Positions 8,545 to 15,466 of a stretch of 19,425 nt of DNA are shown here, piece after piece. The stretch is from Candidatus Proximibacter danicus (GTDB lineage: Bacteria > Pseudomonadota > Gammaproteobacteria > Burkholderiales > Rhodocyclaceae): assembly GCA_016710885.1 (NCBI GenBank), contig JADJUC010000014.1, positions 1 through 19,425 on the forward strand, in the 5' to 3' direction. Under the pieces are notes generated by a model that made no database searches, was not told the DNA's origin, and worked only from the letters and a program-made list of their open reading frames with translations. Position 1 is the first letter of the stretch. Every line of letters begins with the position of its first letter. The translations under genes and the position numbers were made by a program.

Positions 8545-9037
8545 ATGACTTTCAAAACCCCGATCTCTGCGACCAGTTTGAAGCCGAACTCGGCACCAGT
8601 GTTCGCGTTGTCGCCCCGATGTTCAAGGCCTACGGCGGCCGCAAGACCTTCAGCGGCCAGATCGTGACGCTCAAGCTGTTCGAGGACAATTCTCTGGTGC
8701 GCACGGCCTTCGCCGAGAACGGAGAGGGCAAGGTGCTGGTAATCGACGGCGGCGGTTCACTGCGCTGTGCGCTGGTCGGCGACCAACTGGCCATCCTGGC
8801 ACAGAAAACGGCTGGGAAGGTGTTGTCGTCTGAAAGCTGCATCCGCGATTCGGGCGACATCAACTGGCATCGACACATCGGCGTGCGGGCGATCGACACC
8901 ATCCGCAAAAAAGCATCAAGAAGAACGTTGGCGACCGCGATCTGGCCGTTACCTTCGGCGGCGTCACCTTCAAGCCTGGTGAATATCTTTATGCCGACGA
9001 AGACGGCGTCTTGGTTTCAAGCCACCTGCTGCTGTAA
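8545..9037 (+). CDS. rraA: RraA-family protein (RNase E activity regulator / 4-hydroxy-4-methyl-2-oxoglutarate aldolase fold) (frameshifted as read)
   Basis: RraA-like protein, about 162 residues. ATG at 8545 follows AGGAG with good spacing. Joined frames give MTFKTP, DLCDQFEAELGTSVRVVAPM, FKAYGGRKTFSGQIVTLKLF, then NSLVRTAFAENGEGKVLVID, GGGSLRCALVGDQLAILAQK, CIRDSGDIN, IGVRAIDT, KKNVGDRDLAVTFGGVTFKP, EYLYADEDGVLVSSHLLL and TAA at 9035-9037. The CIRDS segment and its surroundings are diagnostic of the family. Members either inhibit RNase E (E. coli RraA) or act as metal-dependent HMG/CHA aldolases, and sequence alone does not separate these roles. Frameshifts occur near 8560, 8815-8850, 8870, 8910 and 8935. 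A strong terminator follows immediately. Confidence 0.85.
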
Positions 9038-9038
9038 A

Positions 9039-9064
9039 AAACCCGGCACGGCGCCGGGTTTCTT
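9039..9064 (+). terminator. Rho-independent terminator of rraA
   Basis: AACCCGGC, a five-base loop and GCCGGGTT form a perfect 8-bp GC-rich stem followed by TTCTTT. It starts directly after the rraA stop codon and lies just beyond the end of the convergent chemoreceptor gene. Confidence 0.8.
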
Positions 9065-9084
9065 TACGACAGGTTCAAATTCAA

Positions 9085-10877
9085 TCAGAGCTCAAGCAAC
9101 ACCTGGCTGTCGATACCAATCCGGATGTTGCCCCACGACCTTCAACGCGACGATCGGCATATTCATCTCGGAAAATCTCTCTCAGTATCGCGAGCATAGG
9201 TCTGCAGCAGCATCGGTTCGGTGTTCTTGGCCGCCCGCTGCCCGGTCGGGTCAGTCCACATCCGTCGCGTACGGTTGCCGACGAAATCCGCCTGGTAATC
9301 CCCCGTCAGCGGCTTCGAGAACTTCAGGTTGTGCAAGGCCGAGTAGCCTCGCGTATCGATGATGATGCAGTAGATACCGCCCTTCATCTTGCCGACGGCA
9401 GCTTCCAGAACAGGTTGGATATCGCGTTCGAAATCTGCGGCATAGCTGACGTTGAACTTCTGTGGATCGGTTCCAGGTATCGGCGTGTAGTTCTGATCCC
9501 AGACATTCACCCCGCGCCGCTTCATCTCGTCCAGTTTTGCCTGAACAGCATCGCGGAATTCATGCCCCTCATCGACGTTGTGATCAAAAGATCCTCGGCC
9601 GATCTTGAAGCGTGAGACAAGCTCCTGAACACTCTCGGTTGCCTGGGAAGATCCACCGTCGACTGTTGCGAGCCAGTCATATTCGTCGCCACTTCGTTCG
9701 ACAACTGGTGAATCTCGCTGACGTTGTCATGCACCTGGGCGTTAGTGGCCGTCAATTCCTCCATCGCCGAAGCAATCTGGTTGAGCTGATCGCTGGTGCG
9801 CTCGAAGTCCTCGACCATTTGACGGAACTGGCCGGAAGAACGCTCGACGACGACACGCGTCGTTTGGATATCGGCGTTGATTACCTCGTTTTCGCTCTGT
9901 GTTTCGCGCACCAGACCAATCATGCCGTTGATGTTGTCGGTGATTTCAGTTGTTGCGACATTGACCCGTTCGGCCAGTTTTCTGACCTCGTCGGCAACAA
10001 CGGCAAAGCCGCGGCCAGCCTCGCCGGCGCGGGCAGCCTCGATGGCGGCATTGAGGGCCAGCAGATTGGTCTGATCGGCGATTTCCTTGATCAGTGCCGC
10101 CACCTGACGAATGCTGTCGGAGCGTTGACTCAGGTTGCCGACCGTATCGTTGAAGCGAGCCAGCTTGTCGCTGACCGACTGCACCTTGGTGACAATTTCC
10201 AGCATTGCCCCTAGCGAACCACGCGCCGTAGCAAGATGGCTATCGGTTGAGTGGGAAATCACCTCGGTAGCGCCGGAAACCTCCTGGATTGCCTGCGTGG
10301 CCTCGTTGCTGGCGGTAAATACCGCCTCGGTGATCTTGCCCTGCTTGGTCGCCTTGGAAGAGGTTTCACCGACGTTCTTGCGCACGACCACAGCTTCGCG
10401 GGCGATTGAAACACTGGCCTTGCGCACCTCATGGATGATCTGCCGCATCTTGTCGGCGAATCGGTTGTAGCTATTGGCCAGTTCCCGTAGTTCGTCATGC
10501 GCAAAAACCGGTAGATCGCGAGAAAAATCGCCTTCGCCACGACCGATTTCGTCAAAAATCCGCGAAATTGCCACGACCGGACGAACAATGAGGTGACGGA
10601 TGTAGAGTATCTGGCCAATATTCCAGAGAAGGGCGACGGCAGTCAGCACAATCATCAGCGTCAGGCCATAGTCGAACGCAGCATCGACCTTTGCCAAAAC
10701 CTCGGCATTCACGCCCGACTGGGCAACCAGTTCCCGAATGGCGCCTTTCTGATTAACGTAAATACCCAGATAGGCAACATCAATGAAGAACAGCATGAGA
10801 AAACTGGAAAGCTTGCGCGTGAGACTGCCCCAACACGTCCGCTCAAACCAGTCGTAAAACTCCCAGAAAGCCTTCAT
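9085..10877 (-). CDS. Methyl-accepting chemotaxis protein with C-terminal cytoplasmic domain (frameshifted near the 3' end)
   Basis: Inner-membrane chemoreceptor of about 596 residues. The start at 10877 (MKAFWEFYDWFE) is chosen over an in-frame ATG four codons upstream because GGAGGGGG lies just ahead. TM1 spans residues about 23-41 and TM2 about 70-93. The periplasmic loop between them is only about 28 residues, too small for a ligand domain. HAMP follows at about 94-147 (RPVVAISRIFDEIGRGEGDF). The signalling hairpin tip at about 268-305 contains EIADQTNLLALNAAIEAARA and GRGFAVVADEVRKLAERV. The signalling domain ends near NMTGSQQSTVDL. After a frame break, a further domain of about 150 residues follows: GHEFRDAV, VNVWDQNYTPIPGTDPQKFN, GGIYCIIIDTRGYSALHN, TEPMLLQTYARDT and WGNIRIGIDSQVLLEL. 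Breaks lie near 9655, 9600, 9525, 9180 and 9130. Ligand unknown; sensing is probably cytoplasmic. Confidence 0.9.
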
Positions 10878-10898
10878 TGCCCCCTCCATTGAGTACTG

Positions 10899-10934
10899 TT
10901 ATCGGCATTCGCAACATCGCCGGCCATTGTAGCA
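10899..10934 (-). promoter_or_regulatory. Candidate promoter elements of the chemoreceptor gene
   Basis: On the minus strand an extended -10 (TG, one base, TACAAT at 10926-10934) lies about 50 bp before the start codon. A GCCGATAA box, identical to the sigma28 (FliA) -10 consensus, lies at 10899-10906. No matching TAAA element stands 15 bp upstream of the GCCGATAA, so the sigma28 reading is weak. The extended -10 gives the better-placed transcript start. Confidence 0.35.
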
Positions 10935-11088
10935 ATGACCTTCGCACTGCGACATTGAGATTGCGCAACTCGCGGTCGGCAGCGACACGAGCAAGACAAG
11001 GCGGTCGTTTCATGTGGCGACAAACATTTCGCAATACGGAACACAACGACTAAACAGTTGTTGCAAAAGAGACAAATAAACATCTTAT

Positions 11089-11102
11089 GTCTTATATAAG
11101 AC
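11089..11102. promoter_or_regulatory. Perfect 14-bp palindrome, putative operator of aceA
   Basis: GTCTTATATAAGAC is a perfect palindrome ending 2 bp upstream of the aceA -35 box. A further half-site copy, TCTTAT, lies directly before it at 11083-11088. The placement suits a dimeric regulator acting on aceA. The regulator is unknown; a GntR- or TetR-type factor is possible, but this is inference. I see no copy upstream of aceB. Confidence 0.6.
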
Positions 11103-11104
11103 AC

Positions 11105-11133
11105 TTGTTTTGCCACCCTTTCCTCTCTATACT
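11105..11133 (+). promoter_or_regulatory. sigma70-type promoter of aceA
   Basis: TTGTTT (11105-11110) and TATACT (11128-11133) are separated by exactly 17 bp. Transcription would start near 11140 and give a leader of about 90 nt before the aceA ATG, which is preceded by TTGAGGAATAACC carrying a GAGG ribosome-binding site. Confidence 0.65.
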
Positions 11134-11228
11134 GAGCCCATCGGCTGAAGGTAGCGGGCAGCTCGGAAAGACCGTCGGAAGCCGCATGCTTGGAACTGAA
11201 TTCAACTAACCCACATTGAGGAATAACC

Positions 11229-12522
11229 ATGAGCACTCGCGAACAGCAAATCGCCGCCCTGGAAAAAGACTGGGCCACCAACCCCCGCTGGAAGGGCATC
11301 AAGCGCGGCTACTCCGCTGCTGACGTCGTCCGCCTGCGCGGTTCGTTCCAGGTTGACACACTCTGGCCCGCCGCGGCGTCGAAGCTGTGGGATCTGGTCA
11401 ACAACACCCCCGCGTCAACTGCCTGGGCGCCCTGACCGGCGGCCAAGCCGTGCAGCAAGCCAAGGCCGGCATCAAGGCCATCTACCTGTCCGGCTGGCAA
11501 GTTGCTGCCGACAACAACGAATACGCCGCGATGTACCCGGACCAGTCGCTGTACCCCGTCGACTCCGTGCCGAAGGTCGTCGAGCGCATCAACAACGCCT
11601 TCAACCGTGCTGACGAAATCCAGTGGTCGAAGAACATCAACAAGGGCGATGCCGGTCACGTGGAATATCACCTGCCGATCGTTGCCGACGCTGAAGCCGG
11701 TTTCGGCGGCGTGCTCAACGCCTACGAACTGATGAAGGCCATGATCCGCGCTGGCGCTGCCGGCGTGCATTGGGAAGACCAGCTGGCTTCGGTCAAGAAG
11801 TGCGGCCACATGGGCGGCAAGGTGCTGGTTCCGACCACCGAAGCCATCCAGAAGCTGATCGCTGCCCGTATGGCAGCCGACGTCTACGGCGTGCCCACCC
11901 TGGTGATCGCCCGTACCGATGCCGAAGCCGCTGACCTGCTGACCTCCGACTACGACGAAAACGACAAGCCGTTCCTGACTGGCGAGCGCACCGCTGAAGG
12001 CTTCTACAAGACCAAGAAGGGTCTGGACCAGGCCATCTCCCGCGCCATCGCCTACGCCGACTACGCCGATCTGGTGTGGTGCGAAACCGGCACGCCGGAT
12101 CTGGAATTCGCCCGCAAGTTTGCCGAAGCCGTGCATGCCAAGCACCCGGGCAAAATGCTGGCCTACAACTGCTCGCCGTCGTTCAACTGGAAAAAGAACC
12201 TGGACGATGCCACCATCGCCAAATTCCAGGTGGAACTCGGCGCCATGGGTTACAAGTACCAGTTCATCACCCTCGCTGGCATCCACAACATGTGGTACCA
12301 CATGTTCGATCTGGCCCAGGACTACGCCAAGCGCGGCATGTCGGCCTACGTCGAGAAGGTTCAGGAGCCGGAATTCGCAGCCCGCGACCGTGGCTACACC
12401 TTCGTCTCGCACCAGCAGAAGTCGGCACCGGCTACTTCGACGAGATCACTACCGTGATCCAGGGCGGCAAGTCGAGCGTTACCGCTCTGACTGGTTCGAC
12501 CGAAGAAGAGCAGTTCCACTAA
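11229..12522 (+). CDS. aceA: Isocitrate lyase (a few frameshifts as read)
   Basis: First enzyme of the glyoxylate shunt: cleaves isocitrate to succinate and glyoxylate in the cytoplasm, needed for growth on acetate or fatty acids. ATG at 11229 opens MSTREQQIAALEKDWATNPR. The segment NCLGALTGGQAVQQAKAGIK is followed by AIYLSGWQVAADNN. The catalytic loop KKCGHMGGKVL, with the active-site cysteine, sits at about residues 189-199. NCSPSFNWKKNL and TLAGIHNMWYHMFDLAQDYA follow, and the C-terminus is EVGTGYFDEITTVIQGGKSS to EEEQFH. The span of 1294 nt is about 431 residues, the normal bacterial length. Frame breaks occur near 11354 and 11382 (compensating), near 11410 and near 12420, where a missing A in CAGCAGAAG is the simplest explanation. 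Function is probably intact in the organism. It has its own promoter and terminator. Confidence 0.96.
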
Positions 12523-12541
12523 GCTTTTCAGGCATTCCCCG

Positions 12542-12577
12542 AAAGGGCCGTATCCGAAAGGGTGCGGCCCTTTTTAT
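12542..12577 (+). terminator. Rho-independent terminator of aceA
   Basis: AAAGGGCCG (12542-12550) pairs perfectly with CGGCCCTTT (12565-12573), and the T-tract continues as TTTTTATT. It stands 20 bp after the aceA stop and just before the end of the convergent HDOD gene. Confidence 0.85.
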
Positions 12578-12580
12578 TGC

Positions 12581-13424
12581 TCAGTGTTCGTTACCGGTGC
12601 TGTGAAACACAGCCTGCAAGACGTCTTCGCGATAATCGTCGTCGATCGGCAATGATTCCAGCAAGGCTTCCCAGGACACTCCCGGCAAGAAAGTTTTTAC
12701 CCCGATGACATCATCGGGCAGCGCCGGGTTTCTTGGATTCGCCTGAATGTGGCGGGAGGCATCCGAGGCAATGCGCGCAATGTTTGCGCGCGGCGTATCA
12801 GCCCCCTTGACCAGCTGTCCGAGCAATTGTGGCAAAGCCCAAGCCTCGATCGACCCCAGCGACAACTGTTTGAAGGCAAAGCCCGCCGTTTGCTGCTGCG
12901 CCAGGACGTTCCGGCTGGCCCGCCCCGAATGCAACTCATCCAGCGCATTTTGTGGCACGGCAGGCTCGAACGCCCACAGCATCAACTCACCGATTTCTCC
13001 CAGCAAGGCCGCGAAGGCCACCTCCTCCGGCGAAATATCCGCCCGGTTTCCCGCCAGTGCAGCGCAATGGAGCAGACAGGACAGCCCTTGACTCACAGGC
13101 AGCAAGGCCCGCGATGTTCTCGTCGCAAAGTACGCTTTCTGCAGCCGTTGCCAGCAGGCCATCAAGCCCGACCTGTTGCACGGCGCCAAGAATAGTCGTC
13201 GTGTCGCGACCGAGGGTGCTGCTGCGCCGGCTCTCGGCGCGGCGAAGCAATCGAAGACTGAGGAAGGGATCGCACATGACGATACCGGCCAGCTCACGCG
13301 GCGAAATATCCTCCCCGGCAAGCGCCTCGATGATCAACTTGGAACGCGGCATGATGGGGATCTCCTTCTCGCGAAGGTAGGCAATCCACTGCGGCAATCC
13401 CCAGTGCAGACGATGATTCTCCAT
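12581..13424 (-). CDS. HDOD-domain signalling protein (one frameshift as read)
   Basis: Cytoplasmic protein of about 281 residues matching HDOD output-domain proteins, catalytically degenerate relatives of HD phosphohydrolases that often act in signalling networks. From ATG at 13424: MENHRLHWGLPQWIAYLREK, EIPIMPRSKLIIEALAGEDI, SPRELAGIVMCDPFLSLRLL and TTTILGAVQQVGLDGLLAT. The pattern of DPFLSLRLLRRA followed by an ILGAVQQVGLDGL helix is typical of HDOD. After a frame break near 13085-13100: SCLLHCAALAGNRADISPEE, VAFAALLGEIGELMLWAF, and a C-terminus ending DVLQAVFHSTGNEH. It lies 45 bp downstream of the lysR-type gene on the same strand, so it may be read through from it. The ligand or partner is unknown. 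No GGDEF, EAL or receiver domain is attached. Confidence 0.78.
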
Positions 13425-13469
13425 GTTCGCTCTACCCTTCTCCCCTCTGCCTTTATTTGACAGTATGGA

Positions 13470-14372
13470 TCACGTCAGTTCCCAATATGCCGGACGGCTG
13501 TAGGTTTCCTTCAGCAGATCGATGAACACCCGCAAGCGCAAAGGCATGTGCCGGCGCTGCGGAAACACGGCGTAAATTCCCATCGGTGGTGCCTGCCAGG
13601 CATCCAGCACCGAAGTCAGCCGGCCTTCCTTCAAATCCTGGCCGACTTCCCACAACGAGCGCCAGGCCAGGCCGCGCCCGGCCAGCGCCCATTCGTGCAG
13701 CACGGCACCGTCGTTGCATTCGAAGCGACCACTCACCTTCCAGGGTTCCGTCACGCCGCTTTCCGGGTCGCGGAAGATCCAGCCGCGCTGCTGGCCGAGG
13801 GAAAGCAGTTGTGCCTTCGCCAGATCGGCCGGCGTCTTCGGCACCCCATGCGCCACCAGATAGGCCGGGCTGGCCACCACCATGCGGCGCATCTCGCCCA
13901 GCCGTACGCTGACCAGGCTGGAGTCGGTCAGTTCGCCGATGCGGATGGCGCAATCGATGCCTTCGTTGATCAGGTCGACAATGCGATCCGACAGATCGAG
14001 GCTGACCGTCACCTCCGGATTCGCCGCAATATAAGACCCCACTTGCGGCGCCACATGCCGGCGCCCGAAGCCGGCCGGCGCCGAAATGCGCAGGTGGCCA
14101 CTGGCGCGAACACCGCCCAGCGACACCGCCGCTTCGGCGTTGGCCAGATCGTTGATGATGCGCTGGCAATCCTCAAGGAACGCCTGCCCCTCAAAGGTCA
14201 GCGTCAGCTTGCGTGTCGTGCGCAGCATCAGGCGCACGCCGAGCCGGGCTTCCAGCGCATCCAGCCGGCGCCCGATGATCGCCGGGGTTACGCCTTCCGC
14301 CCGGGCGGCGGCAGAAAGGCTGCCGCGGGTGGCGGCGGCGACAAAGCCAGTGATTTGCTTGAAGGTATTCAC
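13470..14372 (-). CDS. LysR-family transcriptional regulator
   Basis: Intact 300-residue LysR-type regulator. The N-terminal winged helix-turn-helix is MNTFKQITGFVAAATRGSLS, AAARAEGVTPAIIGRRLDAL, EARLGVRLMLRTTRKLTLTF (residues 1-60), followed by the linker helix and a periplasmic-binding-like effector domain from about residue 90 (LRISAPAGFGRRHVAPQVGS). The start is a GTG at 14372, chosen because it gives the standard spacing ahead of the HTH; no strong Shine-Dalgarno is visible. It is divergent from the tauE/safE-like gene, 114 bp away, which is the classical layout for a LysR regulator and its target. The effector-domain segments IRIGELTDSSL and the C-terminal FIDLLKETY match the CrgA/DsdC-like group in general style. 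The inducer is unknown. Confidence 0.92.
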   Translation of the reverse strand: MNTFKQITGFVAAATRGSLSAAARAEGVTPAIIGRRLDALEARLGVRLMLRTTRKLTLTFEGQAFLEDCQRIINDLANAEAAVSLGGVRASGHLRISAPAGFGRRHVAPQVGSYIAANPEVTVSLDLSDRIVDLINEGIDCAIRIGELTDSSLVSVRLGEMRRMVVASPAYLVAHGVPKTPADLAKAQLLSLGQQRGWIFRDPESGVTEPWKVSGRFECNDGAVLHEWALAGRGLAWRSLWEVGQDLKEGRLTSVLDAWQAPPMGIYAVFPQRRHMPLRLRVFIDLLKETYSRPAYWELT

Positions 14373-14376
14373 GCGC

Positions 14377-14400
14377 TTATTTTATACAAAAAGTAAATAA
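14377..14400. promoter_or_regulatory. AT-rich inverted repeat in the lysR/tauE intergenic region
   Basis: TTATTT (14377-14382) and AAATAA (14395-14400) form a 6-12-6 inverted repeat starting 5 bp upstream of the lysR GTG start. It is a candidate autoregulatory site for the LysR protein, since it would cover the lysR ribosome-binding region. Assignment to this regulator is inference. Confidence 0.35.
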
Positions 14401-14420
14401 TCAACGCGATATTTATGGCC

Positions 14421-14449
14421 TTCACTCGACGCTAGCAACGCAATACACT
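14421..14449 (+). promoter_or_regulatory. Candidate promoter of the TauE/SafE-family gene
   Basis: TTCACT (14421-14426) and TACACT (14444-14449) are separated by 17 bp and would start transcription about 30 nt before the ATG at 14487. The boxes are only partial matches to sigma70, consistent with a promoter that needs activation by the divergent LysR protein. Confidence 0.4.
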
Positions 14450-14486
14450 GCAGTCCTGTACAAGACCCAAGCACACAAAGCCCTCC

Positions 14487-15281
14487 ATGGACACCGCCCA
14501 ACTGGCCAGTTTTGCCCTCATCGCTGCCGGCGCCTTTCTCGCCGGCGGGATGAATGCGCTTGCCGGCGGCGGCACCTTCTTCTCCTTCCCCGCCCTGCTG
14601 GCCATCGGCGTGCCGCCGATCACGGCCTCGGCCAGCAACACCGTGGCGCTGTGGCCGGCGAGCCTTTCCAGCGCCTGGGCCTACCGCCACGAGGCGATGC
14701 GCCATCGCCGCTGGGCGCTGATCCTGATTGGTGTTTCGCTGGTTGGCGGCATTGCCGGCGGCCTGTTGCTGATGGGGATCTCGAACGCGGCTTTCTCGAA
14801 GCTGATCCCGTGGCTGCTGCTCATCGCCACCGCCCTCTTCGCCTTCTCCGGCCAGGTCCAGCGCATTGTCGGCTGGGTCAAGCAGAAACTCGGCGCCACC
14901 GTCAACGACGAAGCCTCGCCCGGCAGCATCGGCGGTGCCCTGTTCCAGTTGATCGTTGCCACCTATGGCGGCTTCTTCGGCGCCGGCCTCGGCATCCTGA
15001 CGCTGGCCGCCCTCGCCATCCAGGGCTTCGACGACATGCAGGACCTGAACGCCCTGAAGAACGTGGCCTCGGCAGTGAATTACACCGTCGCCGCACTGAC
15101 CTTCATCATTGCCGGCGCTGTCAGCTGGCCGCACACGCTGGTCATGCTCGTCACCGCCACCATCGGCGGTTACGCCGGCGCCTCGCTCGCCCGCCGCCTG
15201 CCCGCCCTGCTGCTGCGCCGCCTGGTCGTCGTGGTTGGCGCTGCACTGACGGTCATCTATTTTTACAAGACTTATTTTTAA
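14487..15281 (+). CDS. TauE/SafE-family permease (putative sulfite/organosulfonate or organic anion exporter)
   Basis: Intact 264-residue inner-membrane protein of the TauE/SafE (DUF81) family, with about eight hydrophobic segments. The N-terminal repeat carries the family pattern AGGMNALAGGGTFFSFPALL (residues about 19-38), followed by PPITASASNTVALWPASL. The second repeat has YGGFFGAGLGILTLAALAIQ, and LNALKNVASAVNYTVAA follows. The two-repeat architecture with glycine-rich GG and GGFFGAG motifs is diagnostic. Characterised members export sulfite or sulfoacetate or take up small anions; the substrate here cannot be read from sequence. It is divergent from a LysR-type regulator that likely controls it. 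The stop codon lies inside the left arm of the inverted repeat at 15279-15418. Codon use resembles its neighbours and no frame breaks are seen. Confidence 0.88.
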   Translation: MDTAQLASFALIAAGAFLAGGMNALAGGGTFFSFPALLAIGVPPITASASNTVALWPASLSSAWAYRHEAMRHRRWALILIGVSLVGGIAGGLLLMGISNAAFSKLIPWLLLIATALFAFSGQVQRIVGWVKQKLGATVNDEASPGSIGGALFQLIVATYGGFFGAGLGILTLAALAIQGFDDMQDLNALKNVASAVNYTVAALTFIIAGAVSWPHTLVMLVTATIGGYAGASLARRLPALLLRRLVVVVGAALTVIYFYKTYF

Positions 15282-15418
15282 CCACGGAGAGCACGGAGGA
15301 CAGCGCGAAGCCCCCGGGGGACGGAGAAACCAAAAACCGAAGAACACTCACCTAGGGCGAGCCAGCGTTTTTCTGGATTTTTGCCTTTACTCCGTGTTCT
15401 CCGTGCCCTCCGTGGTTA
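15279..15418. repeat. 140-bp inverted-repeat element built on CACGGAG units
   Basis: The left arm (15279-15298) and right arm (15399-15418) match as reverse complements at 19 of 20 positions, around a loop of 100 bases. Within the arms CACGGAG repeats as a short tandem unit (ACCACGGAGAGCACGGAGG on the left; CTCCGTG units at 15390-15414 on the right). The loop carries a perfect CCCCCGGGGG palindrome at 15311-15320. Similar CACGGAG-rich intergenic repeats are known to me from many proteobacterial genomes. It resembles a REP/MITE-like element, and it could also fold as a terminator for the upstream gene. Confidence 0.7.
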
Positions 15419-15466
15419 ACCGCTTTTCCGTTTACAACTTTTCAACCTTCATCAAAAGGAGCAACC

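Larger units (their letters stand above)
10890..11228. promoter_or_regulatory. Intergenic region between the chemoreceptor gene and aceA
   Basis: These 339 bp separate two divergent genes and contain no credible coding sequence. The left third holds candidate chemoreceptor promoter elements. The right half, from about 11040, is conspicuously AT-richer and carries the aceA promoter, its upstream palindrome and a roughly 90-nt leader. The middle (about 10940-11040) shows nothing I can assign. Confidence 0.6.

Noticed and set aside
1..9037. A block of true pseudogenes or a decaying genomic island
   Set aside because: No mobile element or base-composition change marks it, catalytic residues are kept, gene boundaries are intact and essential valS is affected. 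Sequence error is simpler, though read data are needed to prove it.
8619..9362. 247-codon frame starting in rraA and running past 9037
   Set aside because: After an indel it leaves the RraA frame and reads through the real stop, the terminator and into the opposite-strand chemoreceptor gene.
10899..10906. Firm sigma28 flagellar promoter for the chemoreceptor gene
   Set aside because: Only the GCCGATAA box matches; the upstream TAAA element is missing at the required spacing, so it is kept only as a weak candidate.
11309..12412. 367-codon open frame antisense to aceA
   Set aside because: Shadow of the conserved isocitrate lyase; low-complexity V/G/H-rich translation typical of reversed GC-rich coding DNA.
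13548..14396. 282-codon open frame antisense to the LysR gene
   Set aside because: H/R/P-rich shadow of a clean LysR regulator; no recognisable domain.
14382..15347. 321-codon open frame antisense to the TauE/SafE-family gene
   Set aside because: Q/G/A/E-rich translation with no domain, opposite an intact membrane protein with diagnostic motifs.
15279..15418. CRISPR array made of CACGGAG repeats
   Set aside because: The units are 7 bases, arranged as two inverted arms with no regular spacers of constant length.
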